Source of the DNA: Edwardsiella anguillarum
Lineage (GTDB): Bacteria; Pseudomonadota; Gammaproteobacteria; Enterobacterales; Enterobacteriaceae
NCBI RefSeq assembly: GCF_008801815.1
Contig: NZ_VZOX01000005.1
Strand: one strand, 5' to 3'
Length of the DNA: 64,000 bases
Positions within the stretch are counted from its first letter, which is position 1; every line of letters starts with the position of its first letter. The position numbers and the translations under genes were made by a program. The notes beneath the pieces are model-generated. The model had not been told where the DNA came from and did no database searches. It worked only from the letters and a program-made list of their open reading frames with translations. Shown here piece after piece: positions 1-9,058 of this stretch.

Positions 1-866
1 AGGCGCTGGTGCTGCGTCTACGCCGACGCCCGCTCAGTACGCTCGGCGATAATTCCGCGCTGCTGACCGGGCTGCTGCTGGGCATCAGCCTGCCGCCGCT
101 GGCGCCCTGGTGGCTCGTCGTGCTCGGCAGCGCCTTTGCCATCATCATCGCCAAGCAGCTGTACGGCGGGCTGGGGCAGAACCCCTTCAACCCGGCCATG
201 GTCGGCTATGTCATGCTGCTGATTGCCTTCCCGGTGCCCATGACCACCTGGCTGCCGCCGCAGAGCCTGCTGAGCCAACCGCTGGATCTCAGCCATACTC
301 TGTCACAGATCTTCGGCGGTCACGCCGCCGATCTGCACGCCCTGCTCAGCGTGGACGGCGTAAGCTCCGCCACGCCGCTCGACAGCGTGAAGACCGGGCT
401 GCGCAGCGGCCAGACGCTGACGGAAATCTTCCGCCAGCCCATCTGGCAGGGCGAGCTGGCCGGTTTAGGGTGGCAATGGGTCAACGCAGGGTTCCTGCTC
501 GGTGGCCTGCTGCTGCTGCTGCGCCGCATTATTCACTGGCAGATCCCGCTAGGCTTCCTGGTCGCCATGGCGCTATGCGCCGCGCTGGGCGGTGGGTTGG
601 CGCCGCAGAGCATTGCGCCGCCGCTGACTACCCTGTTCTCCGGCGCCACCATGCTGGGCGCGTTTTTCATTGCTACCGATCCGGTCACCGCGGCCACCAC
701 GCCGCGCGGCCGCCTGATCTTTGGCCTGCTCTGCGGCGTACTGGTCTGGCTGATCCGCACCTATGGCGGCTACCCCGACGGCGTCGCCTTTGCGGTGCTG
801 CTGGCCAACATCTGTGTGCCGCTGATCGACCACTACACCCAGCCGCGCGTTTATGGCCATCGCTAA
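1..866 (+). CDS. rsxD: Electron transport complex subunit RsxD/RnfD (5' partial)
   Basis: Membrane subunit of the Rsx/Rnf complex, which moves electrons between NADH and ferredoxin-type carriers and in E. coli keeps SoxR reduced. The start lies before the window; 287 codons remain of about 350. The protein is strongly hydrophobic with several membrane helices, and it matches E. coli RsxD through conserved stretches such as KQLYGGLGQNPFNPAM, SATPLD (the threonine that carries covalent FMN in this family), SGATMLGAFF and the C-terminal RVYGHR. rsxG follows after 9 bases and then rsxE, so this is the 3' half of the usual rsxABCDGE operon. Confidence 0.96.
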   Translation, partial: ALVLRLRRRPLSTLGDNSALLTGLLLGISLPPLAPWWLVVLGSAFAIIIAKQLYGGLGQNPFNPAMVGYVMLLIAFPVPMTTWLPPQSLLSQPLDLSHTLSQIFGGHAADLHALLSVDGVSSATPLDSVKTGLRSGQTLTEIFRQPIWQGELAGLGWQWVNAGFLLGGLLLLLRRIIHWQIPLGFLVAMALCAALGGGLAPQSIAPPLTTLFSGATMLGAFFIATDPVTAATTPRGRLIFGLLCGVLVWLIRTYGGYPDGVAFAVLLANICVPLIDHYTQPRVYGHR

Positions 867-875
867 GGAGTCTTC

Positions 876-1505
876 ATGCTAACCACTATGCGCCGCCACG
901 GTATCCGCCTGGCCCTGTTCGCCATCCTCGCCACCGCGCTGACGGCCATCGTGCATCAATTGACCACCCGCACCATCGCCCGTCAGGCGGCGCTGCAGCA
1001 GCAGCGACTGTTTGATCAGGTGATCGCACCGGGCGACTACGACAACGACCTGCAGCGTAGCTGTCTGCTGCTGCGCGACCCGCGCCTGGGCGACGGCGCG
1101 GAGCACCGGCTGTATCTGGCCCAGCGTCAGGGCCAGCCGATCGCTGCGCTGGTCGAGGCCACCGCGCCCGATGGCTATGCCGGCGCCATTCGCCTGCTGG
1201 TCGGCGCCGATTTCAGCGGTAAGGTTCTAGGCGTACGGGTGCAAGAGCAGCACGAAACCCCAGGGCTCGGCGATAAAATTGAAATCCGTATCTCCGACTG
1301 GATCGACAGCTTTCGCAACAAGGTCGTACACGGCGCACAGGACCCGGCGTTTCGGGTAAAGAAAGACGGCGGCGAGTTCGACCAGTTTACCGGCGCTACC
1401 ATCACTCCGCGGGCGGTGGTTAACGCCGTTCGCCGCACTACGCTGGCAATCCGCGATATCCGACCGCATCTGGCCAGCCTGCCGCGCTGTGGAGAAAGTG
1501 AATGA
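876..1505 (+). CDS. rsxG: Electron transport complex subunit RsxG/RnfG
   Basis: Periplasm-facing flavoprotein subunit of the Rsx/Rnf complex, 209 aa, the usual length. There is one N-terminal membrane anchor (about residues 9-27), then an FMN-binding domain carrying the flavinylation motif FTGATITP (about residues 172-179), whose threonine receives FMN from ApbE-type transferases in this family. The ATG start is preceded by AAGGAG. The gene sits 9 bases after rsxD and overlaps rsxE by 4 bases (ATGA), indicating translational coupling. Confidence 0.96.
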   Translation: MLTTMRRHGIRLALFAILATALTAIVHQLTTRTIARQAALQQQRLFDQVIAPGDYDNDLQRSCLLLRDPRLGDGAEHRLYLAQRQGQPIAALVEATAPDGYAGAIRLLVGADFSGKVLGVRVQEQHETPGLGDKIEIRISDWIDSFRNKVVHGAQDPAFRVKKDGGEFDQFTGATITPRAVVNAVRRTTLAIRDIRPHLASLPRCGESE

Positions 1506-2212
1506 GTGAGGCCAAAAATCTATTCATCAACGGGCTATGGAAGAACAACTCGGCCCTGGTACAGCTGCTCGGCCTCTGCCCGCTGCTGGCGGTCTCCTCG
1601 ACCGCCACCAACGCCCTGGGGCTGGGGCTGGCCACCACGCTGGTGCTGGTCTTGACCAACAGCGCCGTTTCGGCGCTGCGCCGCTGGGTGCCCAGCGAGA
1701 TCCGTATTCCTATCTATGTGATGATCATCGCCTCCGTCGTCAGCGCGGTGCAGATGCTGATCAACGCCTACGCGTTCGGCTTGTATCAATCCCTGGGGAT
1801 CTTTATTCCGCTGATCGTCACCAACTGCATCGTCATCGGGCGCGCCGAGGCCTATGCCGCCCACCATCCCGTCGGGGTAGCGGCGCTGGACGGCCTGGCC
1901 ACCGGGCTAGGCGCGACCGCGGCGCTGTTCGTTTTGGGCGCCCTGCGTGAAATCCTGGGCAACGGTACCCTATTCGACGGCGCCGACCTGCTGCTCGGCC
2001 ACTGGGCCCGCGCGCTGCGCATCGAGCTGTTTCATACCGATACGCCGTTCCTGCTGGCCATTTTGCCGCCGGGCGCATTTCTTGGCCTTGGGTTTATGCT
2101 AGCGTTCAAATATGTTATCGATCAAAAGCTACGCCGGCGTCAGGCGCAGCGTAGCGCCGTTGGCCAAGCGCAGCGCAGCGCGGCGCCCACGGACAACCAT
2201 GAGCAGGCATGA
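1502..2212 (+). CDS. rsxE: Electron transport complex subunit RsxE/RnfE
   Basis: Integral membrane subunit of the Rsx/Rnf complex, 236 aa with six predicted helices, matching E. coli RsxE from its N-terminus (NGLWKNN, then QLLGLCPLLAVS) to the conserved core. The ATG overlaps the rsxG stop. The last 25 or so residues contain a small internal duplication (QAQRSAVG / QAQRSAAP) encoded by two similar GC-rich blocks at about 2146-2185, so the cytoplasmic tail looks expanded relative to the E. coli protein. The stop overlaps the start of nth, as in E. coli, where nth is the last gene of the operon. Confidence 0.96.
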   Translation: MSEAKNLFINGLWKNNSALVQLLGLCPLLAVSSTATNALGLGLATTLVLVLTNSAVSALRRWVPSEIRIPIYVMIIASVVSAVQMLINAYAFGLYQSLGIFIPLIVTNCIVIGRAEAYAAHHPVGVAALDGLATGLGATAALFVLGALREILGNGTLFDGADLLLGHWARALRIELFHTDTPFLLAILPPGAFLGLGFMLAFKYVIDQKLRRRQAQRSAVGQAQRSAAPTDNHEQA

Positions 2213-2853
2213 TGAATCAGGAAAAACGCATCGAGATACTCCGGCGCCTACGCGACGCCAATCCGCAGCCGACCACCGAGCTTATCTACAGCAGCCCGTT
2301 TGAACTGCTGATCGCCGTGCTGCTGTCGGCCCAGGCGACCGACGTCAGCGTCAATAAGGCAACCGCGACGCTGTTTCCGGCGGCCAACACCCCCGCGGCG
2401 CTGCTGGCGCTCGGCGTGGACGGTGTCAAGCGGCACATCAAGACTATCGGTCTGTATAACGGCAAAGCGGAAAACATTATCAAGACCTGCCGTCTCCTGC
2501 TGGAGCAGCACGGCGGCGAGGTACCGGAGGATCGCCCTGCGCTGGAAGCGCTGCCCGGCGTCGGACGCAAGACCGCCAACGTCGTGCTCAATACGGCCTT
2601 CGGCTGGCCGACCATCGCCGTCGATACCCATATTTTCCGCGTCTGTAACCGCACCCGCTTTGCGCCGGGAAAGACGGTCAACGAGGTTGAGGAGAAGCTG
2701 CTTAAGGTGGTACCGGCGGAGTTCACCCTCAACTGTCATCACTGGCTGATCCTGCACGGGCGCTATACCTGCATCGCCCGGCGCCCGCGCTGCGGCTCCT
2801 GCCTCATCGAGGATCTGTGCGAATTCCGCGATAAAGTCTACCCCGAGCAGTAG
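2212..2853 (+). CDS. nth: Endonuclease III (DNA glycosylase/AP lyase)
   Basis: Base-excision repair enzyme that removes oxidised pyrimidines and cuts at abasic sites. It has the helix-hairpin-helix LPGVGRKTANVV with catalytic Lys120, the catalytic Asp138 in VDTHIFRVCNR, and the C-terminal [4Fe-4S] ligands spaced Cys-x6-Cys-x2-Cys-x5-Cys (CIARRPRCGSCLIEDLC). Two ATGs lie in tandem at 2209 and 2212; the second gives the N-terminus MNQEKR, matching E. coli MNKAKR and its numbering. It overlaps the rsxE stop, so it is the distal gene of the rsx operon. Confidence 0.97.
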   Translation: MNQEKRIEILRRLRDANPQPTTELIYSSPFELLIAVLLSAQATDVSVNKATATLFPAANTPAALLALGVDGVKRHIKTIGLYNGKAENIIKTCRLLLEQHGGEVPEDRPALEALPGVGRKTANVVLNTAFGWPTIAVDTHIFRVCNRTRFAPGKTVNEVEEKLLKVVPAEFTLNCHHWLILHGRYTCIARRPRCGSCLIEDLCEFRDKVYPEQ

Positions 2854-3427
2854 GCCCTTTCCCGGTGCCGCGCACTGCTTATCCGGCGGTGCGCGCCGCC
2901 CTCTGCTGTGATCTCTCCCCCGTTTTTACCTCTGCTAGCGCAGTTTCACTTTATTTGCCACAGCGCAAGCACTTTCGTTGTCGTAATTTTGAGGTTGATC
3001 ACATTTAAATCGTTAATATTATTCTTCGATTGATGCCGATATGTTGCTCTATTTGATGATTTTGGAAAAAGACGATAATTTAGTACAATCAAATACAATT
3101 ATTGCGAACAACCAGATAATAACCCTGCTTTTTATAAAAATAGCGAAATATACAACGAAATTGCTTTTGTACGGCAATTCGGCAAAATTTTACATCGGAA
3201 AATGCATTTTAGGCGTTAGTTCCCTCTGAGTAACATTTGTAACATTATCGGATTATTCCATAGAATGTTTGTGTAACAGAATATGACAAAGCTATTGTCA
3301 GCCTGCAAAATATCGTTAAGAGTACCCCTCTTCCTGCCGCGTATAACAATGTAAACAGTATGTTTTTTAAACATGCGCCGCGGCCGTTACCCGTCGTCAG
3401 ACGGGCGTGAAAAACCAGAGGTAACTT
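2854..3427. other. nth-dtpA intergenic region, A+T-rich leader
   Basis: A 574-base gap. The first 80 bases are GC-rich with no clear U-tailed terminator. From about 2990 the sequence becomes A+T-rich up to the dtpA start. The only ORF of any size inside (3041-3229) has no family resemblance, no good ribosome site and A+T-rich codons, so I do not call it a gene. The tandem GTAACATT repeat is listed separately. Confidence 0.6.
3230..3247 (+). promoter_or_regulatory. Candidate OmpR-type tandem site upstream of dtpA
   Basis: Two direct copies of GTAACATT(T/A) lie back to back (3230-3238, 3239-3247), and a third GTAAC occurs at 3273. This resembles the direct-repeat half-sites bound by OmpR (TTGTAACAT-like). 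Established knowledge: tppB/dtpA of Salmonella is OmpR-activated. The assignment to this exact sequence is inference. Confidence 0.35.
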
Positions 3428-4900
3428 GTGTCAAACGCAAACAACAACCAACCGGAAAACGTGAGTCTTAACGCGTTTAAACAGCCCCGTGCTTTCTATC
3501 TGATCTTCTCTATCGAACTGTGGGAACGTTTTGGCTATTACGGCCTGCAGGGCATCATGGCCGTTTATCTGGTCAAGATGCTGGGCATGACCGAGGCCGA
3601 CTCCATTACCCTGTTCTCCTCCTTCAGCGCCCTGGTATACGGCTTCGTCGCTATCGGCGGCTGGCTGGGTGACAAGGTGCTGGGTGCCAAGCGCGTCATC
3701 ATGCTCGGCGCGCTGGTTCTGGCCATTGGCTATGCCTTTGTCGCCTACTCCGGCCATGACCTGTCGCTGGTCTACGTGGGGATGGCGACCATCGCGGTCG
3801 GTAACGGCCTGTTTAAGGCTAACCCCTCCTCGCTGCTCTCCACCTGCTATGAGAAAAACGATCCGCGCCTGGACGGCGCCTTCACCATGTACTACATGTC
3901 GGTGAACATCGGTTCCTTCTTCTCTATGCTGGCAACCCCGTGGCTGGCGGCCCGCTTTGGCTGGAGCGTCGCGTTCTCCCTAAGCGTCGTGGGCATGCTG
4001 ATCACCCTGGTCAACTTTATGATGTGCCGTCGCTGGGTGAAGGATCAGGGCTCCAAGCCGGACTTCGCAGCGCTGCAGGTCGGCAAGCTGATGATGACCC
4101 TGGTCGGCGTGGTGATCCTGGTCGCCATTTCAACCTGGCTGCTGCATAACCAAACCATCGCGCGCTGGGCGCTGGCCATCATCTCCGCCGGCATCATCCT
4201 GATCTTCGCGAAAGAGACCTTTGCACTGCAGGGCGGCGCGCGCCGTAAGATGATCGTCGCCTTCCTGCTGATGCTAGAAGCCGTGGTCTTCTTCGTGCTG
4301 TATAGCCAGATGCCGACCTCGCTGAACTTCTTCGCCATCCATAACGTTGAACACAGCATCTTCGGCATCGCGTTCGAGCCGGAGCAGTATCAGGCGCTGA
4401 ACCCGTTCTGGATCATGGTCGCTAGCCCGATCCTAGCCGCAATCTACAACAAGATGGGCGACCGCCTGCCGATGCCGCACAAGTTTGCTATCGGTATGGT
4501 GCTGTGCTCCGGCGCGTTCCTGGTGCTGCCGTGGGGCGCATCCTTCGCCAATGAAGCGGGGATTGTGTCGGTTAACTGGCTGATCCTGAGCTATGCGCTG
4601 CAGAGTATCGGCGAACTGATGATCTCCGGTCTGGGTCTGGCCATGGTGGCGCAGCTGGTGCCGCAGCGACTGATGGGCTTTATCATGGGCTCTTGGTTCC
4701 TGACCACCGCCGCCGCGGCGCTGATCGCCGGTAAAGTGGCGGCGCTGACCGCCGTGCCGGGGGGCGAGGTTGCCGATCCCCACGCGTCACTGGCTATCTA
4801 TAGCCACGTATTTATGCAGATCGGTATCGCTACCGCCGTCATCGCCGTGCTGATGCTGCTGACCGCGCCGAAGCTGAACCGCATGACCCTGGGCGATTGA
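3428..4900 (+). CDS. dtpA: Dipeptide/tripeptide:proton symporter DtpA (TppB)
   Basis: Proton-dependent oligopeptide transporter (POT/PTR family) of the inner membrane that imports di- and tripeptides. 490 aa against about 500 in E. coli, with about 14 hydrophobic segments. The POT signature ExxERFGYYG is at residues 30-39 (ELWERFGYYG) and the second family motif FSIMYMSVN-like region appears as FTMYYMSVNIGSF. The start is GTG, as in E. coli, preceded by AGAGGTAA. The E. coli C-terminal extension rich in Ala/Lys is absent; the protein ends at RMTLGD. A strong terminator follows. Confidence 0.96.
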   Translation: MSNANNNQPENVSLNAFKQPRAFYLIFSIELWERFGYYGLQGIMAVYLVKMLGMTEADSITLFSSFSALVYGFVAIGGWLGDKVLGAKRVIMLGALVLAIGYAFVAYSGHDLSLVYVGMATIAVGNGLFKANPSSLLSTCYEKNDPRLDGAFTMYYMSVNIGSFFSMLATPWLAARFGWSVAFSLSVVGMLITLVNFMMCRRWVKDQGSKPDFAALQVGKLMMTLVGVVILVAISTWLLHNQTIARWALAIISAGIILIFAKETFALQGGARRKMIVAFLLMLEAVVFFVLYSQMPTSLNFFAIHNVEHSIFGIAFEPEQYQALNPFWIMVASPILAAIYNKMGDRLPMPHKFAIGMVLCSGAFLVLPWGASFANEAGIVSVNWLILSYALQSIGELMISGLGLAMVAQLVPQRLMGFIMGSWFLTTAAAALIAGKVAALTAVPGGEVADPHASLAIYSHVFMQIGIATAVIAVLMLLTAPKLNRMTLGD

Positions 4901-4915
4901 TTTCTCTCCCTCGCG

Positions 4916-4945
4916 AAAAAGGCGCCCCTGCGGCGCCTTTTTTTT
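4916..4945 (+). terminator. dtpA intrinsic terminator
   Basis: GGCGCC (4921-4926), loop CCTGC, GGCGCC (4932-4937), followed by eight T. It is preceded by five A, which would extend the stem. Confidence 0.9.
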
Positions 4946-5051
4946 ACCGCGGGCGCGCCGCGTATAAATTCTATCTGCCACACAGACAGACTGCCGCTGA
5001 CGGACTACGCTAAAGGTCATCTACCCAGCGGAAACGTCCAAGGAGCGAGTG

Positions 5052-5657
5052 ATGAAATTGTTCTATAAATCCGGGGCCTGCTCTCTTTCACCGCATATCG
5101 TACTGCGTGAGGCCGGTCTGGACTTCACCATCGAAAGTGTGGATCTGGCCAGCAAACGTACCGAGCACGGCAGCGACTATCTGCGTATTAATCCCAAGGG
5201 ACAGGTGCCGGCGCTGCTGCTGGATGACGGCAGTCTGCTGACCGAAGGGGTGGCCATCGTGCAGTACCTGGCCGATCGGGTGCCAGACCGCGCGCTGATC
5301 CCGCCGCAGGAGACGCTGGCGCGCTATCACGCGATCGAATGGCTCAACTATATTGCCACCGAGATCCATAAGGGATTCAGCCCGCTGTTCAATCCGCGCC
5401 AGCCGCAGGAGAGCAAGGCGATAGCGCGCGCGGCGCTGGAGAAGCAGTTCCACTACCTCAACGGCGTACTCAGCGAGCGTCCCTACCTGCTGGGGCCCAG
5501 CTTCAGCGTCGCCGACGCCTATCTGTTCACCACGCTGTGCTGGGCCAAGGCGATGCACTTCGATCTGGCCGTCTGGCCGGCGCTGGCCGACTATATGGCG
5601 CGTATCGCCGCGCGGCCGGCGGTCGATGCTACGCTCAGCGCCGAGGGGTTGAAGTAG
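5052..5657 (+). CDS. gstA: Glutathione S-transferase GstA (beta class)
   Basis: 201 aa, identical in length to E. coli GstA. It conjugates glutathione to electrophiles in the cytosol. The N-terminal thioredoxin-fold domain (residues 1-80) carries the beta-class Cys10 (GACSLS) and the cis-proline loop GQVPALLL; the C-terminal helical domain follows and ends with SAEGLK as in E. coli. The ATG at 5052 is 5 bases after AGGAGCG; the in-frame GTG three bases earlier lies too close to it. It is convergent with pdxY, sharing a two-way terminator. Confidence 0.95.
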   Translation: MKLFYKSGACSLSPHIVLREAGLDFTIESVDLASKRTEHGSDYLRINPKGQVPALLLDDGSLLTEGVAIVQYLADRVPDRALIPPQETLARYHAIEWLNYIATEIHKGFSPLFNPRQPQESKAIARAALEKQFHYLNGVLSERPYLLGPSFSVADAYLFTTLCWAKAMHFDLAVWPALADYMARIAARPAVDATLSAEGLK

Positions 5658-5689
5658 CGCGATCGACCCTGAGCGCGCAGCAGACAAGT

Positions 5690-5724
5690 AAAAAAAAGGC
5701 CTCCCAGGGGAGGCCTCGTTTTTT
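5690..5724. terminator. Bidirectional terminator between gstA and pdxY
   Basis: AGGCCTCCC (5697-5705) pairs with GGGAGGCCT (5708-5716). An A-run lies on the left and a T-run (5719-5724) on the right, so it serves both convergent genes. Confidence 0.9.
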
Positions 5725-5739
5725 GCGGATCGTCCGGGA

Positions 5740-6606
5740 TCAGCCGTGCAGCGCCCGCGCCGTATAGCGGTGCTGCGGACAGGCGATGCGATCCTGGGCG
5801 GCGACCAGCTGCAGCTCGTACTCCCCCATCGCCTGGGTCGTCAGCATCACCTCATAGACCGCCGCCGTAACGTGCTCCAGCGCGCTCTGCAGCGACTCGC
5901 CCTTCAGCAGGTTCACCAGCAGCAGACCACTGGTCAAATCGCCAACGCCCACCGGCTGGCGGGCACCGAAGTCCACCAGCGGACGGGCGATGTGCCAGGC
6001 CTCGTCGGCGGTGACCAGCAACATTTCAAAGCGGTTGCGATCGTAGCCGGCATTGTGCAGGTGTTTGACTAAGACAATGCGCGGGCCACGGGCGATCAGC
6101 GCGCGGGAGGCCGCCAGGGCCTCCTCAACGCTGGTTATCTTACGATCGGTCAGCGTCTCCAGCTCCAGCAGATTGGGCGCCATGATATCGCTGCAGGCGA
6201 CCGCCTGCTGGCAGAAGAACTCCGCCACGCCTGGCGCGACGATGCACCCTTTTTCCGGGTGTCCCATCACCGGATCACAAAAATACCATGCGTCGGGGTT
6301 ACTCTGCTTCACCTGTCGAACGATCTGCAAAATATGCTCGCCCTGCTGCGGCGAACCAATGTAGCCGCTCAGCACCGCGTTGCAGCGCGTCAGCTCCCCA
6401 ATATCGGCAATCCCTTGCACAATCTCGGTCAGATGATTAGCCGGCATCACGCTGCCGGTCCAGTGACCGTACTGAGTATGGTTAGAAAACTGAACGGTAT
6501 TCAGCGGCCATACGTTAACGCCCATGCGACGCATCGGGAAAACAGCGGCGCTGTTGCCGGCGTGGCCAAACACCACGTGAGATTGAATGGAAAGGATATT
6601 CTTCAT
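5740..6606 (-). CDS. pdxY: Pyridoxal kinase PdxY
   Basis: 288 aa PfkB/ribokinase-superfamily enzyme that phosphorylates pyridoxal in the vitamin B6 salvage pathway. It aligns throughout with E. coli PdxY: N-terminal ILSIQSHVVFGHAGNSAA, the central YFCDPVMGHPEKGC and the catalytic anion-hole motif GVGDLTSG near residue 223. It lies 73 bases downstream of tyrS on the same strand, the conserved tyrS-pdxY arrangement, with two hairpins in the gap. pdxH, the other PLP salvage enzyme, is on the far side of tyrS, so three consecutive minus-strand genes form a B6/tyrosine block. Confidence 0.96.
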   Translation of the reverse strand: MKNILSIQSHVVFGHAGNSAAVFPMRRMGVNVWPLNTVQFSNHTQYGHWTGSVMPANHLTEIVQGIADIGELTRCNAVLSGYIGSPQQGEHILQIVRQVKQSNPDAWYFCDPVMGHPEKGCIVAPGVAEFFCQQAVACSDIMAPNLLELETLTDRKITSVEEALAASRALIARGPRIVLVKHLHNAGYDRNRFEMLLVTADEAWHIARPLVDFGARQPVGVGDLTSGLLLVNLLKGESLQSALEHVTAAVYEVMLTTQAMGEYELQLVAAQDRIACPQHRYTARALHG

Positions 6607-6621
6607 CGTATTTTTGCTTAT

Positions 6622-6666
6622 CTGCCCACTGGGCAGTCGTTGGTATTAACGGGGGCCGCAGCCCCC
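6622..6666 (-). other. Two hairpins in the tyrS-pdxY gap
   Basis: CTGCCC-ACT-GGGCAG (6622-6636) and GGGGGC-CGCA-GCCCCC (6651-6666). Neither is followed by a T-run on the minus strand, so they look like mRNA-stabilising or attenuating structures rather than full terminators. Confidence 0.5.
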
Positions 6667-6679
6667 TTGATTGCTGTGA

Positions 6680-7954
6680 TTACTTCCAGCAGATCAGGCA
6701 ATAGTTCTTCTTGCCGCGACGCAGCAGCGTATAGCGGCTAAACAGACGATCGCCGTCGCTGAAAGTGTATTCAGGGTCGGACTGTTTCTCACCGTTGACG
6801 GTGACCGCGTTAGAGGCGATGGTTTTACGCGCCTGGCCACGCGACGGCTGCAGTTCGGCGTCAACCAACGCCTGCTGCAGATCGGCGCCTTTATCCATTT
6901 CGACCATCGGCATGCCATCCTGTGCCAGCTGGGCAAAGTCGGCCTCGGTCATCTCGCTCAGGCTGCCGGAGAACAGGCTATGGGTGATACGTTTCGCCGC
7001 CTCCAGCCCCGCCTCGCCGTGCACCAAGCGCGTCACCGCCTCGGCCAGCACATACTGCGCGCGCGGCGCCTTGCCGCTGTTCTTATCTTCCTCTTCCAGC
7101 GCATTGATCTCCTCAATGTCCATAAAGGTGAAGAATTTCAGGAAACGGTATACGTCGGCATCGGCGGTATTGATCCAGAACTGGTAAAACTTGTACGGGC
7201 TGGTCTTTTTCGGATCCAGCCATACCGCGCCGCCTTCGGTCTTACCAAACTTGGTCCCGTCGGCCTTGGTGATCAGCGGGACGGTCAGCCCCCACACCTG
7301 CTGCTGGTTCATGCGGCGGGTCAGGTCGATGCCGGAGGTAATGTTCCCCCACTGATCGGATCCGCCGATCTGCAGTTCGACGCCGTGCATACGGTTCAGG
7401 CTGGCAAAGTCATAGCCCTGCAGCAGGTTGTAGGAGAACTCGGTGAAGGAGATCCCCACATCGTCACGGTTCAGACGCTGCTTAACTGCCTCTTTGTTAA
7501 TCATCTGGTTAACAGAGAAGTGCTTGCCGATATCGCGCAGGAAGGTCAGCACATTCATGCCGCCAAACCAATCGTAGTTATTGGCGGCAATCGCGCTGTT
7601 GCTCCCACAGTCGAAGTCCAGAAACGGCGCTACCTGACGGCGGATTTTATCCACCCAGCTCTGCACCGTCTCTTCGGTGTTCAGCTTACGCTCGGTCGCC
7701 TTAAAGCTCGGATCGCCGATCAGACCGGTCGCCCCGCCCACCAGCGCCACCGGCTTATGCCCGGCCTGCTGGAAGCGCTTAAGGCACAGCAGGGGAACCA
7801 GATGGCCCAAGTGCAAGCTGTCAGCGGTCGGATCGAATCCGCAATACAGTGCGATGGGCCCCTGCGCCAGTCGCTCTGCCAACGCTTCTTCATCCGTAAC
7901 CTGGGCAACGAGGCCCCGCTCTTGCAGTTGTTTAATCAGGTTGCTGCTTGCCAT
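6680..7954 (-). CDS. tyrS: Tyrosyl-tRNA synthetase
   Basis: Class Ic aminoacyl-tRNA synthetase charging tRNA-Tyr. The 424 aa length is exactly that of E. coli TyrS when the start is placed at MASSNLIKQL; the open frame extends 8 codons further but with no match there. The class I signature is HLGH at residues 48-51 and the KMSKS equivalent is KFGKT near residue 235. The S4-like RNA-binding domain forms the C-terminus (SRGQARKTI, ending KKNYCLICWK). pdxY lies downstream on the same strand and pdxH upstream. Confidence 0.98.
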   Translation of the reverse strand: MASSNLIKQLQERGLVAQVTDEEALAERLAQGPIALYCGFDPTADSLHLGHLVPLLCLKRFQQAGHKPVALVGGATGLIGDPSFKATERKLNTEETVQSWVDKIRRQVAPFLDFDCGSNSAIAANNYDWFGGMNVLTFLRDIGKHFSVNQMINKEAVKQRLNRDDVGISFTEFSYNLLQGYDFASLNRMHGVELQIGGSDQWGNITSGIDLTRRMNQQQVWGLTVPLITKADGTKFGKTEGGAVWLDPKKTSPYKFYQFWINTADADVYRFLKFFTFMDIEEINALEEEDKNSGKAPRAQYVLAEAVTRLVHGEAGLEAAKRITHSLFSGSLSEMTEADFAQLAQDGMPMVEMDKGADLQQALVDAELQPSRGQARKTIASNAVTVNGEKQSDPEYTFSDGDRLFSRYTLLRRGKKNYCLICWK

Positions 7955-8152
7955 TAATAACTCCATTAGTGTTAACACACACCGTTACCCTCGCGGGGCG
8001 GTGTCAAGGCGGATAATAAACGCTATAGGATAAAGCGCCGCGCTCCGTCACGCCAGCCTTTACAGGGGAAATTACGCCGTTAGGCTGTGCCCGTAACCGT
8101 TTGAGGGTTAAGGCGTAGCCAAATGGCCGCCGCCGCCGTCCCTGTCCCCAAC

Positions 8153-8806
8153 CTAGGGCGCCAGGCGGTCAATTTGCCAACCACCCCCATCGCGCTGATA
8201 CAGAAAACGATCGTGCAGGCGGCTTTCGCGTCCCTGCCAAAATTCGATGGTCTGCAGCGATACCCGATAGCCGCCCCAAAAGCTAGGCAGTGGGATCTCA
8301 CCCTGCAAAAACTTCTGCTTCAGCTCCAAAAACTTGCTCTCCAGGATCCCGCGGGTGGAGATGCGCGCCGACTGGTGTGACACCCAGGCGGCAATCTGAC
8401 TGTCCTTCGGTCTGCTGTGAAAATACTTCATCACCTCCAGGGCCGAGAGACGGTGAGCCGTGCCGGTGATGCTGACCTGTCGATCCAGCATATGCCAGGG
8501 GAAGTGCAGGCTAATACGCGGATTCTCCTCCAGCTGCTGAGCCTTATTGCTGCCCAGATTGGTATAAAACACCATGCCCTGCGCATCGTAGTGCTTCAGC
8601 AGCACGATGCGCTGATGGGGCTGGCCGGACTTATCCACCGTCGCCACGCACATGGCGGTCGGATCGGCCAGACGCGCATCGCACGCCTGACGCAGCCAGC
8701 GTTCGAACAGATCCAGCGGATTGGCGGTTAAATCACGGCGGCGCAGGCCGCCGCGCACATAGTCGCGGCGCAGATCGGCAATATCAAACTCGTTGTTTTC
8801 ACTCAT
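8153..8806 (-). CDS. pdxH: Pyridoxine/pyridoxamine 5'-phosphate oxidase
   Basis: FMN-dependent oxidase that makes pyridoxal 5'-phosphate, 217 aa (E. coli 218). The start is set at MSENNEFDIADLRR by alignment with E. coli MSDNDELQQIAHLRR; the open frame runs 60 codons further upstream without similarity. Conserved FMN/PLP-binding stretches are RIVLLKHYD, FYTNLGSNKA and RISTRGILESKF, with the C-terminal RLHDRFLYQR. It sits upstream of tyrS with a 198-base gap and downstream of the mliC/anmK pair on the same strand. Confidence 0.97.
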   Translation of the reverse strand: MSENNEFDIADLRRDYVRGGLRRRDLTANPLDLFERWLRQACDARLADPTAMCVATVDKSGQPHQRIVLLKHYDAQGMVFYTNLGSNKAQQLEENPRISLHFPWHMLDRQVSITGTAHRLSALEVMKYFHSRPKDSQIAAWVSHQSARISTRGILESKFLELKQKFLQGEIPLPSFWGGYRVSLQTIEFWQGRESRLHDRFLYQRDGGGWQIDRLAP

Positions 8807-9058
8807 ATTCAACGTCCTGCCAGCGGAGATAGGTTCATTCTGCACGCTGGCCGTCACAATCTCAATCGCCTGCGTTTCCCCGCCCCCCGTCAGGCGGGAG
8901 GGATCGGGGATTTTGCCATACAAATTCCTCCCGAGCGGCGCTGGGCGACGATCGGGAATGAGATGTAATTCATTGATAATAAACATGATAAGCTCACCAC
9001 CTGCCGCAGGGCGAGCCGGACGGTGACAGCAGGGGGGAAACTATAGGGACAGTCGGGC

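Noticed and set aside
3041..3229. 62-codon ORF upstream of dtpA
   Set aside because: A+T-rich, no ribosome site and no family resemblance; it lies in a leader region with regulatory repeats.
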